A stretch of DNA of 45,045 bases from JAYVYM01 sp046593925 (GTDB lineage Bacteria; Actinomycetota; Actinomycetes; Mycobacteriales; SCTD01): contig JBKJQN010000021.1 of assembly GCA_046593925.1 (NCBI GenBank), forward strand, positions 1 to 45,045, in the 5' to 3' direction. The notes under the pieces were generated by a model, which made no database searches, was not told where the DNA came from, and saw only the letters and a program-made list of their open reading frames with translations. This document shows, one piece after another, positions 1-10,365 of the stretch. Numbering within the stretch: the stretch's first letter is position 1; each line of letters begins with the position of its first letter. A program made the translations under genes and the position numbers.

Positions 1-645
1 ACCAAGCGCTCCGAGGTCTTCACCACCGCGGACGACAACCAGCCGTCGGTGCAGATCCAGGTGTTCCAGGGTGAGCGTGAGATGGCGGCCTACAACAAGA
101 AGCTCGGGATGTTCGAGTTGACCGGGCTGCCGCCGGCGCCGCGCGGTGTCCCGCAGGTCGAGGTGACCTTCGACATCGACGCCAACGGCATCGTGCACGT
201 CTCCGCCAAGGACCTGGGGACCGGTAAAGAGCAGCGGATGACCATCTCCGGCGGCAGCGCGCTGCCCAAGGACGAGGTCGAGCGGATGATGCGCGAGGCC
301 GAGGAGTACGCCGAGGAGGACGCCAAGCGCCGCGACGAGGCCGAGACCCGCAACCAGGCCGACTCGTTGGTCTTCCAGACCGAGAAGTTCCTCGGTGAGA
401 ACGGCGACAAGCTCCCGGCTGACGGCAAGGCCGAGACCGAGGAGGCGCTGACCGCCCTGCGCAGCGCGCTCGGTGGCAGCGACACCGCAGCCGTCAAGGC
501 CGCGGCCGAGACGCTGGCCAAGAAGAGCCAGGAGCTCGGCGGCGCGCTGTACGCCCAGCAGGCCGGCGACCAGCCCGGCGCGACGGCCGGCCCCGCCGAC
601 GATGGAGTCGTCGACGCCGAGGTGGTCGACGAGGACGGCAAGTGA
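1..645 (+). CDS. dnaK: Chaperone DnaK (Hsp70), 3' part only
   Basis: The frame is open from base 1 and reads TKRSEVFTTADDNQPSVQIQ, so the window starts inside the gene. What remains is the substrate-binding beta domain (GEREMAAYNKKLGMFELTG, then FDIDANGIVHVSAKDLGTG) and the helical lid. The C-terminal tail is low in complexity and acidic (DDGVVDAEVVDEDGK), as is usual for actinobacterial DnaK. The ATPase domain lies upstream and is not visible. DnaK is the ATP-driven cytosolic chaperone working with DnaJ and GrpE. Its stop overlaps the grpE GTG start by 4 nt (GTGA), which indicates an operon with translational coupling. The promoter and any HAIR operator for this operon would lie before base 1. 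Confidence 0.98.
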   Translation, partial: TKRSEVFTTADDNQPSVQIQVFQGEREMAAYNKKLGMFELTGLPPAPRGVPQVEVTFDIDANGIVHVSAKDLGTGKEQRMTISGGSALPKDEVERMMREAEEYAEEDAKRRDEAETRNQADSLVFQTEKFLGENGDKLPADGKAETEEALTALRSALGGSDTAAVKAAAETLAKKSQELGGALYAQQAGDQPGATAGPADDGVVDAEVVDEDGK

Positions 646-1337
646 CGCAGACACCGGCTGAGCCGGGCAGCGCGTACGACCCCGATCAGGTTGTCGTACG
701 CGACCGGCGGCGGATCGACCCGGAGACCGGGCAGGCACGTGCGGGGGTGGCCGGCGACGGGCCGCTCCCCGCGGGTCCGGCCGCCGAAGGGCTGTCCCCG
801 ACGGTCCCGATCGTCGGCGGGCCCGCCGCGGGCCAGACCGAACCGCCCGAGGCTGCCGGCGACCCGACCGTTCCCGATCCGGTGGCGGAGTTGACGGCGG
901 ACCTGCAGCGGGTGAGCGCCGAGTACGCGAACTACCGCAAGCGGGTGGCCCGGGACTCGGCTGCGGTCGTGGAGCTCGCGACCGCCTCGGTCGTCGACCG
1001 GCTGCTGCCGCTGCTCGACGACGTCGAGCGGGCCCGCGAGCACGGAGACCTCGACGGCGCCTTCAAAGTCGTCGGGGAAGGACTCGAGGGGCTCGTCGGC
1101 AAGCTCGGTGTGCAGCGCTTCGGCGCGCCCGGCGACTCCTTCGACCCGCAGGTGCACGAGGCCGTCATGTCCGCGCCCGAGGATCCGGCGGCCACCGCCG
1201 CCACCTGCGCTCAGGTGTTCGCTCCCGGCTACCGGTTGGCCTCCGGCCGGGTGCTGCGCGCCGCCAAGGTGGCCGTCGCCGAACCGGCCGCCGCGCAGCT
1301 GGCGGACCCGGCTGCGGCCGGGGCCCGCGAGGCCTAA
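642..1337 (+). CDS. grpE: Nucleotide exchange factor GrpE
   Basis: A 231-residue protein with a GTG start inside the dnaK stop. The first 80 residues are disordered and rich in Pro, Ala and Gly. The core then follows: a coiled-coil helix (LTADLQRVSAEYANYRKRVA), the LLPLLDDVERA segment, and the beta-wing with FDPQVHEAVM and the basic C-terminal VLRAAKVAVAEP. GrpE releases ADP from DnaK so that ATP can rebind. The order dnaK-grpE-dnaJ-hspR is the standard actinobacterial heat-shock operon. The disordered leader is longer than in E. coli GrpE but is common in actinomycetes. Confidence 0.97.
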   Translation: MTQTPAEPGSAYDPDQVVVRDRRRIDPETGQARAGVAGDGPLPAGPAAEGLSPTVPIVGGPAAGQTEPPEAAGDPTVPDPVAELTADLQRVSAEYANYRKRVARDSAAVVELATASVVDRLLPLLDDVERAREHGDLDGAFKVVGEGLEGLVGKLGVQRFGAPGDSFDPQVHEAVMSAPEDPAATAATCAQVFAPGYRLASGRVLRAAKVAVAEPAAAQLADPAAAGAREA

Positions 1338-1338
1338 G

Positions 1339-2460
1339 GTGAGCGCGCGCGACTCGGTCGAGAAGGACCATTACGCCACCCTCGGCGTCGCGAAGGACGC
1401 CAAGGCGGCCGACATCAAGAAGGCCTACCGCACCCTCGCGCGCGACCTGCACCCCGACACGAACCCGGCCGGCGAGGAGCGCTTCAAGAGCGTCTCCGAG
1501 GCGTACGACGTGTTGTCCGACGACGTCAAGCGCCGTGAGTACGACGAGCAGCGGGCCCTGTTCGGCAGCGGCCCGCGCGGCGGCGGGGGCGGCACGGCCT
1601 TTGACCTCGGTGATCTGTTCGGCAGGGCCGGCAGGGCCGGCGGGGCCGGTGGGGTCGGCGACGTGTTCGGCGGCCTGTTCGGTGGCGGGGCCAGAGCCGG
1701 CACCCGGCCACGCAGGGGGGCCGATATCGAGGCCGCCGTCACGCTGTGCTTCCTGGACGCCCTGCGCGGGGTCACCGTGCCCTTGCGGCTGACCACGACC
1801 GGCGCCTGCGAGACCTGCCGTGGCAGTGGGGCGGCGCCGGGCACCACCCCCCGGGCCTGCGGGGTCTGCGGGGGGCAGGGCGTGACCAGTCGCAACCAGG
1901 GTGGCTTCGCCTTCGCGGAGCCGTGCGCTGCCTGCCGGGGCATCGGTCGGGTGATCGACACGCCGTGCCCGACCTGCGCCGGCAGCGGCCAGACCAGTCA
2001 GGAGCGCACTCTGACGGTGCGCGTGCCGGCCGGCGTGGAGGAGGGCCAGCGGGTCCGCGTCGCCGGGCGCGGCGGAGCCGGGGACCGCGGCGGCACCCCG
2101 GGTGACCTGCTCGTTCTGGTGCACGTCACCCCGCACGCGCTGTACGGACGCAAGGGCGACGCGGTGACGCTCCCGGTACCCGTGACGTTTGCTGAGGCCG
2201 CCCTCGGCGCCGAGGTGACCGTCCCGACCCCGGATGGCGCCACCGTGACGCTCCGCATCCCGCCGGGGACGTCCTCGGGCCGCACCTTCAGGGTGCGCGG
2301 CCGCGGGGTGCCCAAGCGCAGCGGCAAGGGCGATCTGCTGGTCACCGTCGAGGTAGCCGTTCCGGCCCGGCTGACCGACGAGCAGCAAGAGGCGCTGCGC
2401 GCGTACGCGGCGGCAGCCCCCGAGGACCCGCGCGCCGGTCTCATCGAGGCAGGCGCATGA
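1339..2460 (+). CDS. dnaJ: Chaperone DnaJ (Hsp40, type I)
   Basis: The GTG start lies 1 nt after the grpE stop and gives 373 residues. The J domain (HYATLGVAKDAKAADIKKAY) carries the HPD tripeptide (RDLHPDTNP) that stimulates DnaK ATPase. A Gly/Phe-rich linker follows (FDLGDLFGRAGRAGGAGG). Next come four zinc-binding repeats: CETCRGSG, CGVCGGQG, CAACRGIG and CPTCAGSG, all cysteines intact. Two C-terminal beta-sandwich substrate domains follow. The full zinc-finger set makes it a type I DnaJ rather than CbpA. It is co-transcribed with dnaK, grpE and hspR. Confidence 0.97.
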   Translation: MSARDSVEKDHYATLGVAKDAKAADIKKAYRTLARDLHPDTNPAGEERFKSVSEAYDVLSDDVKRREYDEQRALFGSGPRGGGGGTAFDLGDLFGRAGRAGGAGGVGDVFGGLFGGGARAGTRPRRGADIEAAVTLCFLDALRGVTVPLRLTTTGACETCRGSGAAPGTTPRACGVCGGQGVTSRNQGGFAFAEPCAACRGIGRVIDTPCPTCAGSGQTSQERTLTVRVPAGVEEGQRVRVAGRGGAGDRGGTPGDLLVLVHVTPHALYGRKGDAVTLPVPVTFAEAALGAEVTVPTPDGATVTLRIPPGTSSGRTFRVRGRGVPKRSGKGDLLVTVEVAVPARLTDEQQEALRAYAAAAPEDPRAGLIEAGA

Positions 2461-2494
2461 GGTCGCCGGCCCACTCCCGGAATCGGGTCCGGTA

Positions 2495-2890
2495 GTGGAC
2501 GAGGCCCTGCCGGTCTTCGTCATCTCGGTGGCGGCCGAGCTTGCCGGCATGCATCCGCAGACGCTGCGCCAGTACGACCGGCTCGGTCTGGTCACGCCCG
2601 GGCGCTCCGGCGGCGGTGGTCGCCGCTACTCGGCCCGCGACGTCGCCATGCTGCGCCAGGTGCAGCGGCTCTCCCAGGAGGAGGGCGTCAACCTGGCCGG
2701 CATCAAGCGGGTGATCGAGCTGGAGAACGCCCTGGAGGCCGTTCGGGCCCGCAACGCCGAATTGCTCGCGGAGCTGGTGTCAGTCCGAGCGGCGCTGGCC
2801 GGGGCGCACGACACCGCCGTCGCCTCGCTGCGACGCGACCTCGTCCCGCTGCGCGACAACGCCCTGGTCATCTGGAAGCCGGGAGTCTGA
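2495..2890 (+). CDS. hspR: Heat-shock repressor HspR (MerR family)
   Basis: A 131-residue MerR-family regulator with a GTG start 34 nt after dnaJ. The N-terminal winged helix reads VISVAAELAGMHPQTLRQYD then RLGLVTPGRSGGGGRRYS. A dimerisation coiled coil follows (IKRVIELENALEAVRARNAE), with a hydrophobic tail ending VIWKPGV. In Streptomyces, HspR binds HAIR inverted repeats (CTTGAGT-N7-ACTCAAG) before the dnaK operon, clpB and lon, with DnaK as co-repressor. The gene's position as the last cistron of the dnaK operon supports that autoregulatory loop. A matching operator is visible before clpB at 3257-3277. Confidence 0.95.
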   Translation: MDEALPVFVISVAAELAGMHPQTLRQYDRLGLVTPGRSGGGGRRYSARDVAMLRQVQRLSQEEGVNLAGIKRVIELENALEAVRARNAELLAELVSVRAALAGAHDTAVASLRRDLVPLRDNALVIWKPGV

Positions 2891-3346
2891 CCCGAGCGCT
2901 CGCTCAACGGCGCTCCTCGTCCAGCGTCCGGCAACCACATCGGCGGTTCCTGAGCTCCCTCGCACAACGGTGCATGTCAAGACGTGTGCTGACGCACGTC
3001 GACCACGGGCAGTGGCCCGGCCCACCGTGGCCCGGAAACGGTTCGCGCTCAGACGACCGCTTTGTGTGACGCGAGACCACCCGGCGCGAAATGCCGGCAC
3101 CTTCGACGGCGAGTTCACCTTCGCCTTCACCAGCCACGGGCCGATGGAATCCCACAGCGCGATCGCCGGCATCAAGAGCAACGGTGCCACGATGCCGGCT
3201 GGTCCGGGCACGGCGGGCGGTTCCGCTGCGAGGCAAGGCGCGGCTGCTCCGGCCGAGTTGAGCGGAACACGCTCAACACTGGCGACGTTGCACCAGGCAG
3301 GACGCGCGTCTGGGCCGCGGCCGACCCGTACCCGTGGAGAGCACCT
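2891..3346 (+). other. hspR-clpB intergenic region with a coding-like relic
   Basis: This 456-nt gap holds the clpB operator (listed separately) and no gene I can name. One plus frame at about 3082-3240 has strongly G/C-biased third positions and a plausible sequence (AGTFDGEFTFAFTSHGPMES then HSAIAGIKSNGATMPAGPG). An open frame containing it runs from GTG 2970 to TGA 3350 and overlaps the clpB start by 4 nt. However, the operator lies inside that frame, and the codon bias disappears on either side of the middle section. I read it as a decayed gene fragment, not a working gene. Confidence 0.4.
3257..3277 (+). promoter_or_regulatory. HAIR-type HspR operator before clpB
   Basis: The sequence GTTGAGC-GGAACAC-GCTCAAC is a perfect 7+7 inverted repeat with a 7-nt spacer, 69 nt before the clpB GTG. 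The HAIR consensus is CTTGAGT-N7-ACTCAAG; spacing is identical and five of seven bases match in each arm, including the TTGAG/CTCAA core. With hspR one gene upstream, HspR repression of clpB is the natural reading. A clean -35/-10 pair could not be fixed around it. Confidence 0.85.
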
Positions 3347-5950
<2,604 letters not shown>

Positions 5951-6004
5951 CGGCCAGGACGCCGCGCGGTGCCTGCATGCCTGCACTGCTGCTCGCGTCC
6001 CGGT

Positions 6005-6112
6005 GTGAAGCAGATGACCTGGCGGGCGCCCGACGAGGTTCTGGAGCGGGTGCGGGCGGAGGCTCCCGCGCGTTCGGTGAGCCCCACGGCGCAAGATGCG
6101 TCGCGGAGATGA
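6005..6112 (+). pseudogene. Truncated ribbon-helix-helix antitoxin-like stub
   Basis: A 35-codon frame starts GTG and reads VKQMTWRAPDEVLERVRAEA then PARSVSPTAQDASRR. The opening (TWRAPDEVLERVRAEA) closely resembles the N-terminal strand and first helix of small ribbon-helix-helix antitoxins of the VapB/MazE-like type common in actinomycetes. The expected second helix (typically like GxSLNEYLxxLL) is missing, and the sequence becomes unrelated after residue 24. No PIN-domain or other toxin follows. I infer a broken antitoxin gene; family recognition is by eye only. Confidence 0.4.
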
Positions 6113-6203
6113 ACCCCGTGCATCACGGTCGATCAGGAGCTGGTCACTAGCTGCGCCACCCCGGTGCTGGACAGCCACGCAGGACAGGACGACGCTGCCG
6201 GGC

Positions 6204-6413
6204 ATGAGTCAGGCCGTCCGGCTGCGCCGGCACCTGTACGACCAGTTCGCCGCGACGTCCTGGCGCGCCCGGCGCAGCCGGAAGGCGCTCCGTCGGCAGA
6301 TCGCCGTCCTGTTCGGCCCCGTCGACGGGCCGGACGGCGGTCCTGCGGGCGTACGCGAACCACGCCGGCCGCTGCCGCCGCACGACGGCGCTGGAGCGGT
6401 CCGCCGCCCCTGA
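6204..6413 (+). CDS. Small hypothetical protein (69 aa)
   Basis: An ATG frame encoding a basic peptide beginning MSQAVRLRRHLYDQFAATSW, followed by Arg-rich sequence. The first 45 codons nearly all end in G or C, which supports coding; the last 20 lose this bias. No ribosome site is clear, and no family is recognised. It sits between clpB and a short-chain dehydrogenase in an otherwise gene-poor 499-nt gap (5951-6449) that also holds an antitoxin stub. It may be a small gene or a shortened remnant. Confidence 0.35.
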   Translation: MSQAVRLRRHLYDQFAATSWRARRSRKALRRQIAVLFGPVDGPDGGPAGVREPRRPLPPHDGAGAVRRP

Positions 6414-6449
6414 GCGAGTGCCCGCCCCAGCCTCGGGCAGGCTGACCGC

Positions 6450-7214
6450 ATGCCCACCGCACTCGTCACCGGCGCGACAGCCGGCATCGGCGCCGCATTC
6501 GCCCGCCGCCTCGCCGCAGACGGCTACGACCTCGTGCTGGTCGCCCGCGACGAGGGCCGGCTGCGGGCGCTCGCGGCGGCCCTGCCGGTCGCGGTGGAGG
6601 TGCTGCGGGCCGACCTTGCGACCGACGGGGGCTGCGCACGGATCGAGTGGCGGCTCGGCGAGGGCGTCGACCTGCTCGTGAACAATGCCGGGCTCGGCAA
6701 CCCCGGTGCGTTCGACGAGACCGACCGCGAGGCCGAGGAGCACCTGCTGCGCCTCAACGTCCGCGCAGTGCTGCGGCTGACGCACGCCGCGCTGCCGTCG
6801 ATGCTGGAGCGGGGCGCCGGCGCCGTCATCAACGTGAGCAGCGTCGCGGGCTTCACGCCCGGGACGCGCGGAGCGGGTTACAGCGCGAGCAAGGCATGGG
6901 TCATCAACTTCTCCGAGTCCCTGCACCTGCAGTACGCCGACCGCGGGGTGCGGGTCCTCGCGCTGTGCCCGGGGTTCACCCGCACCGAGTTCCACCAGCG
7001 CGCCGGGATGGACGTCAGCGGGATACCGGACCGGCTGTGGCTGGACGCCGACCGGGTTGTCGCCGACGCCCTCGCCGACCTGGCGCGGGGCCGGTCCCGC
7101 AGCGTGCCCGGCGTGGCATACAAGGTGATTGTCGCGGCGAGCCGGGTCGTGCCGGGCGGGGTGCAGCGCCGGGTGGTCGGTCGGCTGCGCAGCCGGATGC
7201 CGCAGTCCCGCTGA
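6450..7214 (+). CDS. Short-chain dehydrogenase/reductase
   Basis: A 254-residue classical SDR. Seen: the Rossmann glycine motif TGATAGIG near residue 6-13, the NNAG motif (LLVNNAGLGN), the catalytic Ser in INVSSVAGF and the YSASK active-site motif (GYSASKAWVINF). NAD(P)-dependent oxidoreduction is secure but the substrate is not. The tail resembles SDRs often annotated as acyl-CoA or ketoacyl reductases. The ATG has no clear Shine-Dalgarno; a CAGGCT hexamer ends 6 nt before it, compatible with a leaderless transcript. The stop overlaps the next gene's ATG by 1 nt, so the two are probably co-transcribed. Confidence 0.93.
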   Translation: MPTALVTGATAGIGAAFARRLAADGYDLVLVARDEGRLRALAAALPVAVEVLRADLATDGGCARIEWRLGEGVDLLVNNAGLGNPGAFDETDREAEEHLLRLNVRAVLRLTHAALPSMLERGAGAVINVSSVAGFTPGTRGAGYSASKAWVINFSESLHLQYADRGVRVLALCPGFTRTEFHQRAGMDVSGIPDRLWLDADRVVADALADLARGRSRSVPGVAYKVIVAASRVVPGGVQRRVVGRLRSRMPQSR

Positions 7215-8200
7215 TGCGGCTGCTGGTGCTCGGTGGGACCAGGTTCGTCGGGCGTGCACTCGTGCAGGAGGCGCTCGGGCGTGGCTGGGAGGTCACTGCC
7301 CTGCACCGCGGGATGCTGGGAGGGCTGCCGCCCGAGGTCACCGCCGTGCACGCCGACCGCACCGACGAAGCCGCGCTCGCGGCCGCGCTCGGCAACGCGA
7401 ACTGGGACGCGGTCGTCGACACCTGGGCTGGGGCTCCGCGGATCGCCGGCGTGTCGGCCCGGTTGCTCGCCGGCCGGGTCGGGGCGTACGGCCTGGTGTC
7501 GAGCCAGTCGGTGTACGTCTGGGGCGAGCACGTCGACGAGTCGAGCCCGCTCGTCGACGCCGACCCGGCGGCGGACGACGTGGACTACGCCGCCGATAAG
7601 CGCGGCGGCGAGCTCGCGGTGCTGGCGCACCACCCGCGGGCCCTGCTCGCCCGGGCCGGGCTGATCCTCGGGCCGCACGAGGACATCGGCCGGCTGCCGT
7701 GGTGGCTCGACCGGATCGCGCGCGGCGGCCAGGTCGTCGCGCCGGGGCGCCGCGACCGGCCGCTGCAGTACGTCGACGCCCGCGACCTGGCCGGCTGGCT
7801 GCTCGACGGCGTCGCCACCGGGCAGGCCGGCCCGGTGGACGTCGTCGGGCCGTCCGGGATCGCGACGACGGCGAGCCTGCTGGCGGCTTGCGTCGACGCC
7901 ACCGGCAGCGACGCCGAGCTGGTGTGGGTCCACGCGACCGACCTCGAGGCGGCCGGCGTCGAGCCGTGGGTACAGCTGCCGTGCTGGGTGCCCGAGACCG
8001 GGGAGTTCGCCGGCTTCCTCGAGGGCGACACCTCGCTCGCCGTTGAGCGCGGGCTGGTGTGCCGGCCGGTAGAGGAGACCGTCCTCGACACCTGGCGGTG
8101 GCTGCAGGCCGAGGGCCCGCCGCCGCCGCGCCCCGGCCGCCCCGCGCACGGCCTGCCGCCGGAGCTCGAGCAGCAGCTGCTGCGTACTGTCGCGCCGTGA
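7214..8200 (+). CDS. NAD-dependent epimerase/dehydratase family protein
   Basis: A 328-residue extended-SDR protein. The nucleotide-binding motif LVLGGTRFVG is at residues 4-13. The region near residue 98 (VSSQSVYVWGEH) occupies the usual place of the catalytic Ser, and DYAADKRGGE that of the YxxxK motif, with Tyr and Lys present. The C-terminal half binds the substrate (PLQYVDARDLAGWLLDG is a typical epimerase/reductase segment). The likely role is reduction or epimerisation of a sugar-nucleotide or related substrate; substrate unknown. It starts 1 nt inside the SDR stop and its own stop overlaps pyrE by 4 nt, giving an SDR-epimerase-pyrE transcription unit. Confidence 0.88.
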   Translation: MRLLVLGGTRFVGRALVQEALGRGWEVTALHRGMLGGLPPEVTAVHADRTDEAALAAALGNANWDAVVDTWAGAPRIAGVSARLLAGRVGAYGLVSSQSVYVWGEHVDESSPLVDADPAADDVDYAADKRGGELAVLAHHPRALLARAGLILGPHEDIGRLPWWLDRIARGGQVVAPGRRDRPLQYVDARDLAGWLLDGVATGQAGPVDVVGPSGIATTASLLAACVDATGSDAELVWVHATDLEAAGVEPWVQLPCWVPETGEFAGFLEGDTSLAVERGLVCRPVEETVLDTWRWLQAEGPPPPRPGRPAHGLPPELEQQLLRTVAP

Positions 8201-8787
8201 CTGTCGAGCCGACGACCGAGCCCGCACCGCCGCTGACCGACCGCGAGCAGCTGCTGGCGCTCGTGCGCGCCCAGGCCGTCGTGCACGGCCGGGTCACGCT
8301 GTCGTCCGGCCGCGAGGCCGACTACTACGTCGACCTTCGGCGGGTCACCCTGTCCGGGGAGGCGGCGCCGCTGGTCGGCCGGGTGATGCGCGAGCTCACC
8401 GCTGGCCTGCAGTACGACGCGGTCGGCGGGATGACGATGGGTGCCGACCCGATCGCGGCGGCGATGCTGCACGCCGCCGCCGCGCAGGGGCTGCGGCTCG
8501 ACGCGTTCGTCGTGCGCAAGCAGGCCAAGGCGCACGGGCTGCAACGCCGGGTCGAGGGGCCCGACATCGCCGGCCGGCGGGTCCTGGTGGTCGAGGACAC
8601 CAGCACCACCGGTGACACTCCGCTGATGGCCCTCGAGGCCGTCCGCGAGGCCGGGGCCGTCCCGGTGGCGGTGGCGACGATCGCCGACCGCGACACCGGC
8701 GCCGGCGCGAAGATCGAGGCAGCCGGGGTGCCGTACCTCTATGCGTTCTCGCTGGCCGACCTCGGCCTGGGACCGAGCCAGAGCTAG
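8197..8787 (+). CDS. pyrE: Orotate phosphoribosyltransferase
   Basis: A 196-residue protein with a GTG start. It converts orotate and PRPP to OMP in pyrimidine synthesis. The PRPP-binding loop reads VLVVEDTSTTGDTPL, and the family's conserved lysine segment is FVVRKQAKAHG. The N-terminal SSGREADYYVDLRRVTL is the orotate-binding hallmark. The start overlaps the epimerase stop (GTGA). A TACTGT hexamer also ends 6 nt before the GTG, so an additional leaderless transcript is possible. The stop overlaps the end of the convergent DedA gene by 4 nt. Confidence 0.96.
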   Translation: MTVEPTTEPAPPLTDREQLLALVRAQAVVHGRVTLSSGREADYYVDLRRVTLSGEAAPLVGRVMRELTAGLQYDAVGGMTMGADPIAAAMLHAAAAQGLRLDAFVVRKQAKAHGLQRRVEGPDIAGRRVLVVEDTSTTGDTPLMALEAVREAGAVPVAVATIADRDTGAGAKIEAAGVPYLYAFSLADLGLGPSQS

Positions 8788-9422
8788 CTGCGCGAGGCCC
8801 GTCGGCTCCGCAGCAGCTCCAGCACGATGGGGGTCACCGAGAGGCCAACGATGATGATCGCGAAGAACTCCAGGTTCTTGCCGATGAAAGAGATGTTGCC
8901 GAGGAAGTAGCCGAGCAGGGTGACGCCGGTGCCCCACAACACCCCGCCGACGACGTTCCACCTGAAGAACTCGGCTGCCGGCAGGTGCCCGGCACCGACC
9001 AGCGGGTTGAGGAATGTTCGAACGATGGGGATGAAACGGGCCAGCACGATCGCGCGCCCGGCGCCGTAGCGCTCGACCACCTCCTCGGCCTTGGTGACGT
9101 AGGACCTCTTGAACAGCCGGTTGTCCTCGCGGTCGAACAGCGCCGGGCCGGCCTTGTCGCCGATCGTGAAGCCGACCTGCGCGCCGATGATCGCGACCAC
9201 GCTCACCAGAGCGCAGACCAGGACGATGTTCGGGTGCAGCTTGTCCGACAGGTTGCCGGTTGCCGCGTAGCCGGCGGCGAAAAGCAGCGAGTCACCTGGC
9301 AGGAAGAAGCCGAGCAGCAAACCGGTCTCAGCGAAGATGATCGCGAGCATGCCCGCCAGGCCGAAGGTCGCGACCAGGTGCGAGCCGTCGAGGATCGCGG
9401 GCAGGGCGGCGGTCGTCGTCAC
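8784..9422 (-). CDS. DedA family membrane protein
   Basis: A 212-residue integral membrane protein. The GTG at 9422 is preferred over upstream candidates because the sequence before it is low quality and a TAATCT -10-like hexamer ends 7 nt upstream. DedA/VTT hallmarks are present: LLGFFLPGDSLLFAAG in the re-entrant region and the amphipathic ARFIPIVRTFLNPLVGAG. Several hydrophobic segments follow, including FFRWNVVGGVLWGTGVTLLG. DedA proteins are lipid scramblase or flippase-type membrane transporters that include the recycling of undecaprenyl phosphate; which lipid this one moves is not visible. A second DedA gene precedes it in the same orientation. Confidence 0.92.
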   Translation of the reverse strand: MTTTAALPAILDGSHLVATFGLAGMLAIIFAETGLLLGFFLPGDSLLFAAGYAATGNLSDKLHPNIVLVCALVSVVAIIGAQVGFTIGDKAGPALFDREDNRLFKRSYVTKAEEVVERYGAGRAIVLARFIPIVRTFLNPLVGAGHLPAAEFFRWNVVGGVLWGTGVTLLGYFLGNISFIGKNLEFFAIIIVGLSVTPIVLELLRSRRASRS

Positions 9423-9432
9423 CCGGCGCAGA

Positions 9433-10083
9433 TTACCGGCGGCCGGCTGAGCGCTGCCTGAACGCCCGCGTGCCGGCGTGCACGCACGCCAGGACCAGCA
9501 CTGCGGCGCCGATCCCGGCCGCTCCTGATCGCACCCCGGGAGCGCGGGCGGAGACCTGGCCGAGCGTGAGCAGCGTGCCGCCCCAGCTGACCGCGCCGAC
9601 AACGTTGGCGACCAGGAACCGGCCGTACGGCATGCCGGACGCGCCCGCCAGGATCGGCGTGAAGGTACGCACCCACGGGATCCACCGCGCGGCGACGACG
9701 GCGAACACTCCGTACCGGTCGGAGAAAGCCTGTGCCCGGGCCAGGTTGCGCGCGTTCAGGACCCGCCCCTCGCGGCGGCGCAGTGCGGCCGGCCCGACCC
9801 GCCGCCCGAACGCGTAGCCGACCGCGTCCCCCGCGATTGCTGCGACCAGCACCACCACGACCAGCAGCGGCAGCGACAGGCCGGACGCCGGGTCGGCGGA
9901 GTACAGCCCGGCGGCGAACAGCACGGTGTCGCCCGGCAGGAAGAACCCGACCAGCAGACCGGACTCGACGAATACCAGCGCCGCCAGGAAGGTGTAGGCC
10001 GCGAGGGCGTCGAGCGTCTCGAGGTCGGGCAGCACAGGCCACAGGTTGCCCCACATGGGCCGACGTCGGAGGTTGGTCGCCAT
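9433..10083 (-). CDS. DedA family membrane protein (second copy)
   Basis: A 216-residue paralogue of the downstream DedA gene, ending 10 nt before its start. Motifs are GLLVGFFLPGDTVLFAAG and ARWIPWVRTFTPILAGAS. The C-terminus is a hydrophobic helix followed by a basic tail (RAFRQRSAGRR). The start is uncertain: the ATG at 10083 gives MATNLRRRPMWGN; the internal ATG at residue 10 would also serve. The two tandem copies differ clearly in sequence, so this is an old duplication. Function as for DedA transporters; specific lipid unknown. Confidence 0.9.
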   Translation of the reverse strand: MATNLRRRPMWGNLWPVLPDLETLDALAAYTFLAALVFVESGLLVGFFLPGDTVLFAAGLYSADPASGLSLPLLVVVVLVAAIAGDAVGYAFGRRVGPAALRRREGRVLNARNLARAQAFSDRYGVFAVVAARWIPWVRTFTPILAGASGMPYGRFLVANVVGAVSWGGTLLTLGQVSARAPGVRSGAAGIGAAVLVLACVHAGTRAFRQRSAGRR

Positions 10084-10155
10084 CGGTGGCGACGCGGCGG
10101 GGATGAGCCGTGCGGCCCGGGCCGGGCGACGCCGCGACCCGATGAGCTGTCGTCC

Positions 10156-10344
10156 GTGGCGTTCCAGCCCGGCCGGTCGACGTCGTACTCAGCCTGCGGG
10201 ATCCGGTCCTGGAACGTGAGTGTGGAGGAGCTGCCCGGTCTCGACCTGGCGTGCGTCCCGTCGTTCTCGCCGGTCTTGGACCCCGTGCTGATTGCGGCGC
10301 GGAAGGCACAGGAGGCCGTGGAGGCGGACCTGTCCGACTGCTGA
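10156..10344 (+). CDS. Possible small protein (62 aa), doubtful
   Basis: A GTG-started frame with G/C in nearly every third position, ending 21 nt before the aldolase gene (SPVLDPVLIAARKAQEAV near the C-terminus). The opposite strand has an open frame with aligned third positions, extending out of the DedA region, so codon bias cannot decide between them. Neither product is recognised. Read this as a possible gene in the 282-nt DedA-aldolase gap. Confidence 0.25.
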   Translation: MAFQPGRSTSYSACGIRSWNVSVEELPGLDLACVPSFSPVLDPVLIAARKAQEAVEADLSDC

Positions 10345-10365
10345 GCGGCGTGGCATCCTCGCGGC

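Noticed and set aside
8185..8190. TACTGT as a firm pyrE promoter
   Set aside because: It lies inside the upstream coding sequence, and pyrE already overlaps that gene by GTGA; kept only as one item in the leaderless pattern, not as a promoter feature.
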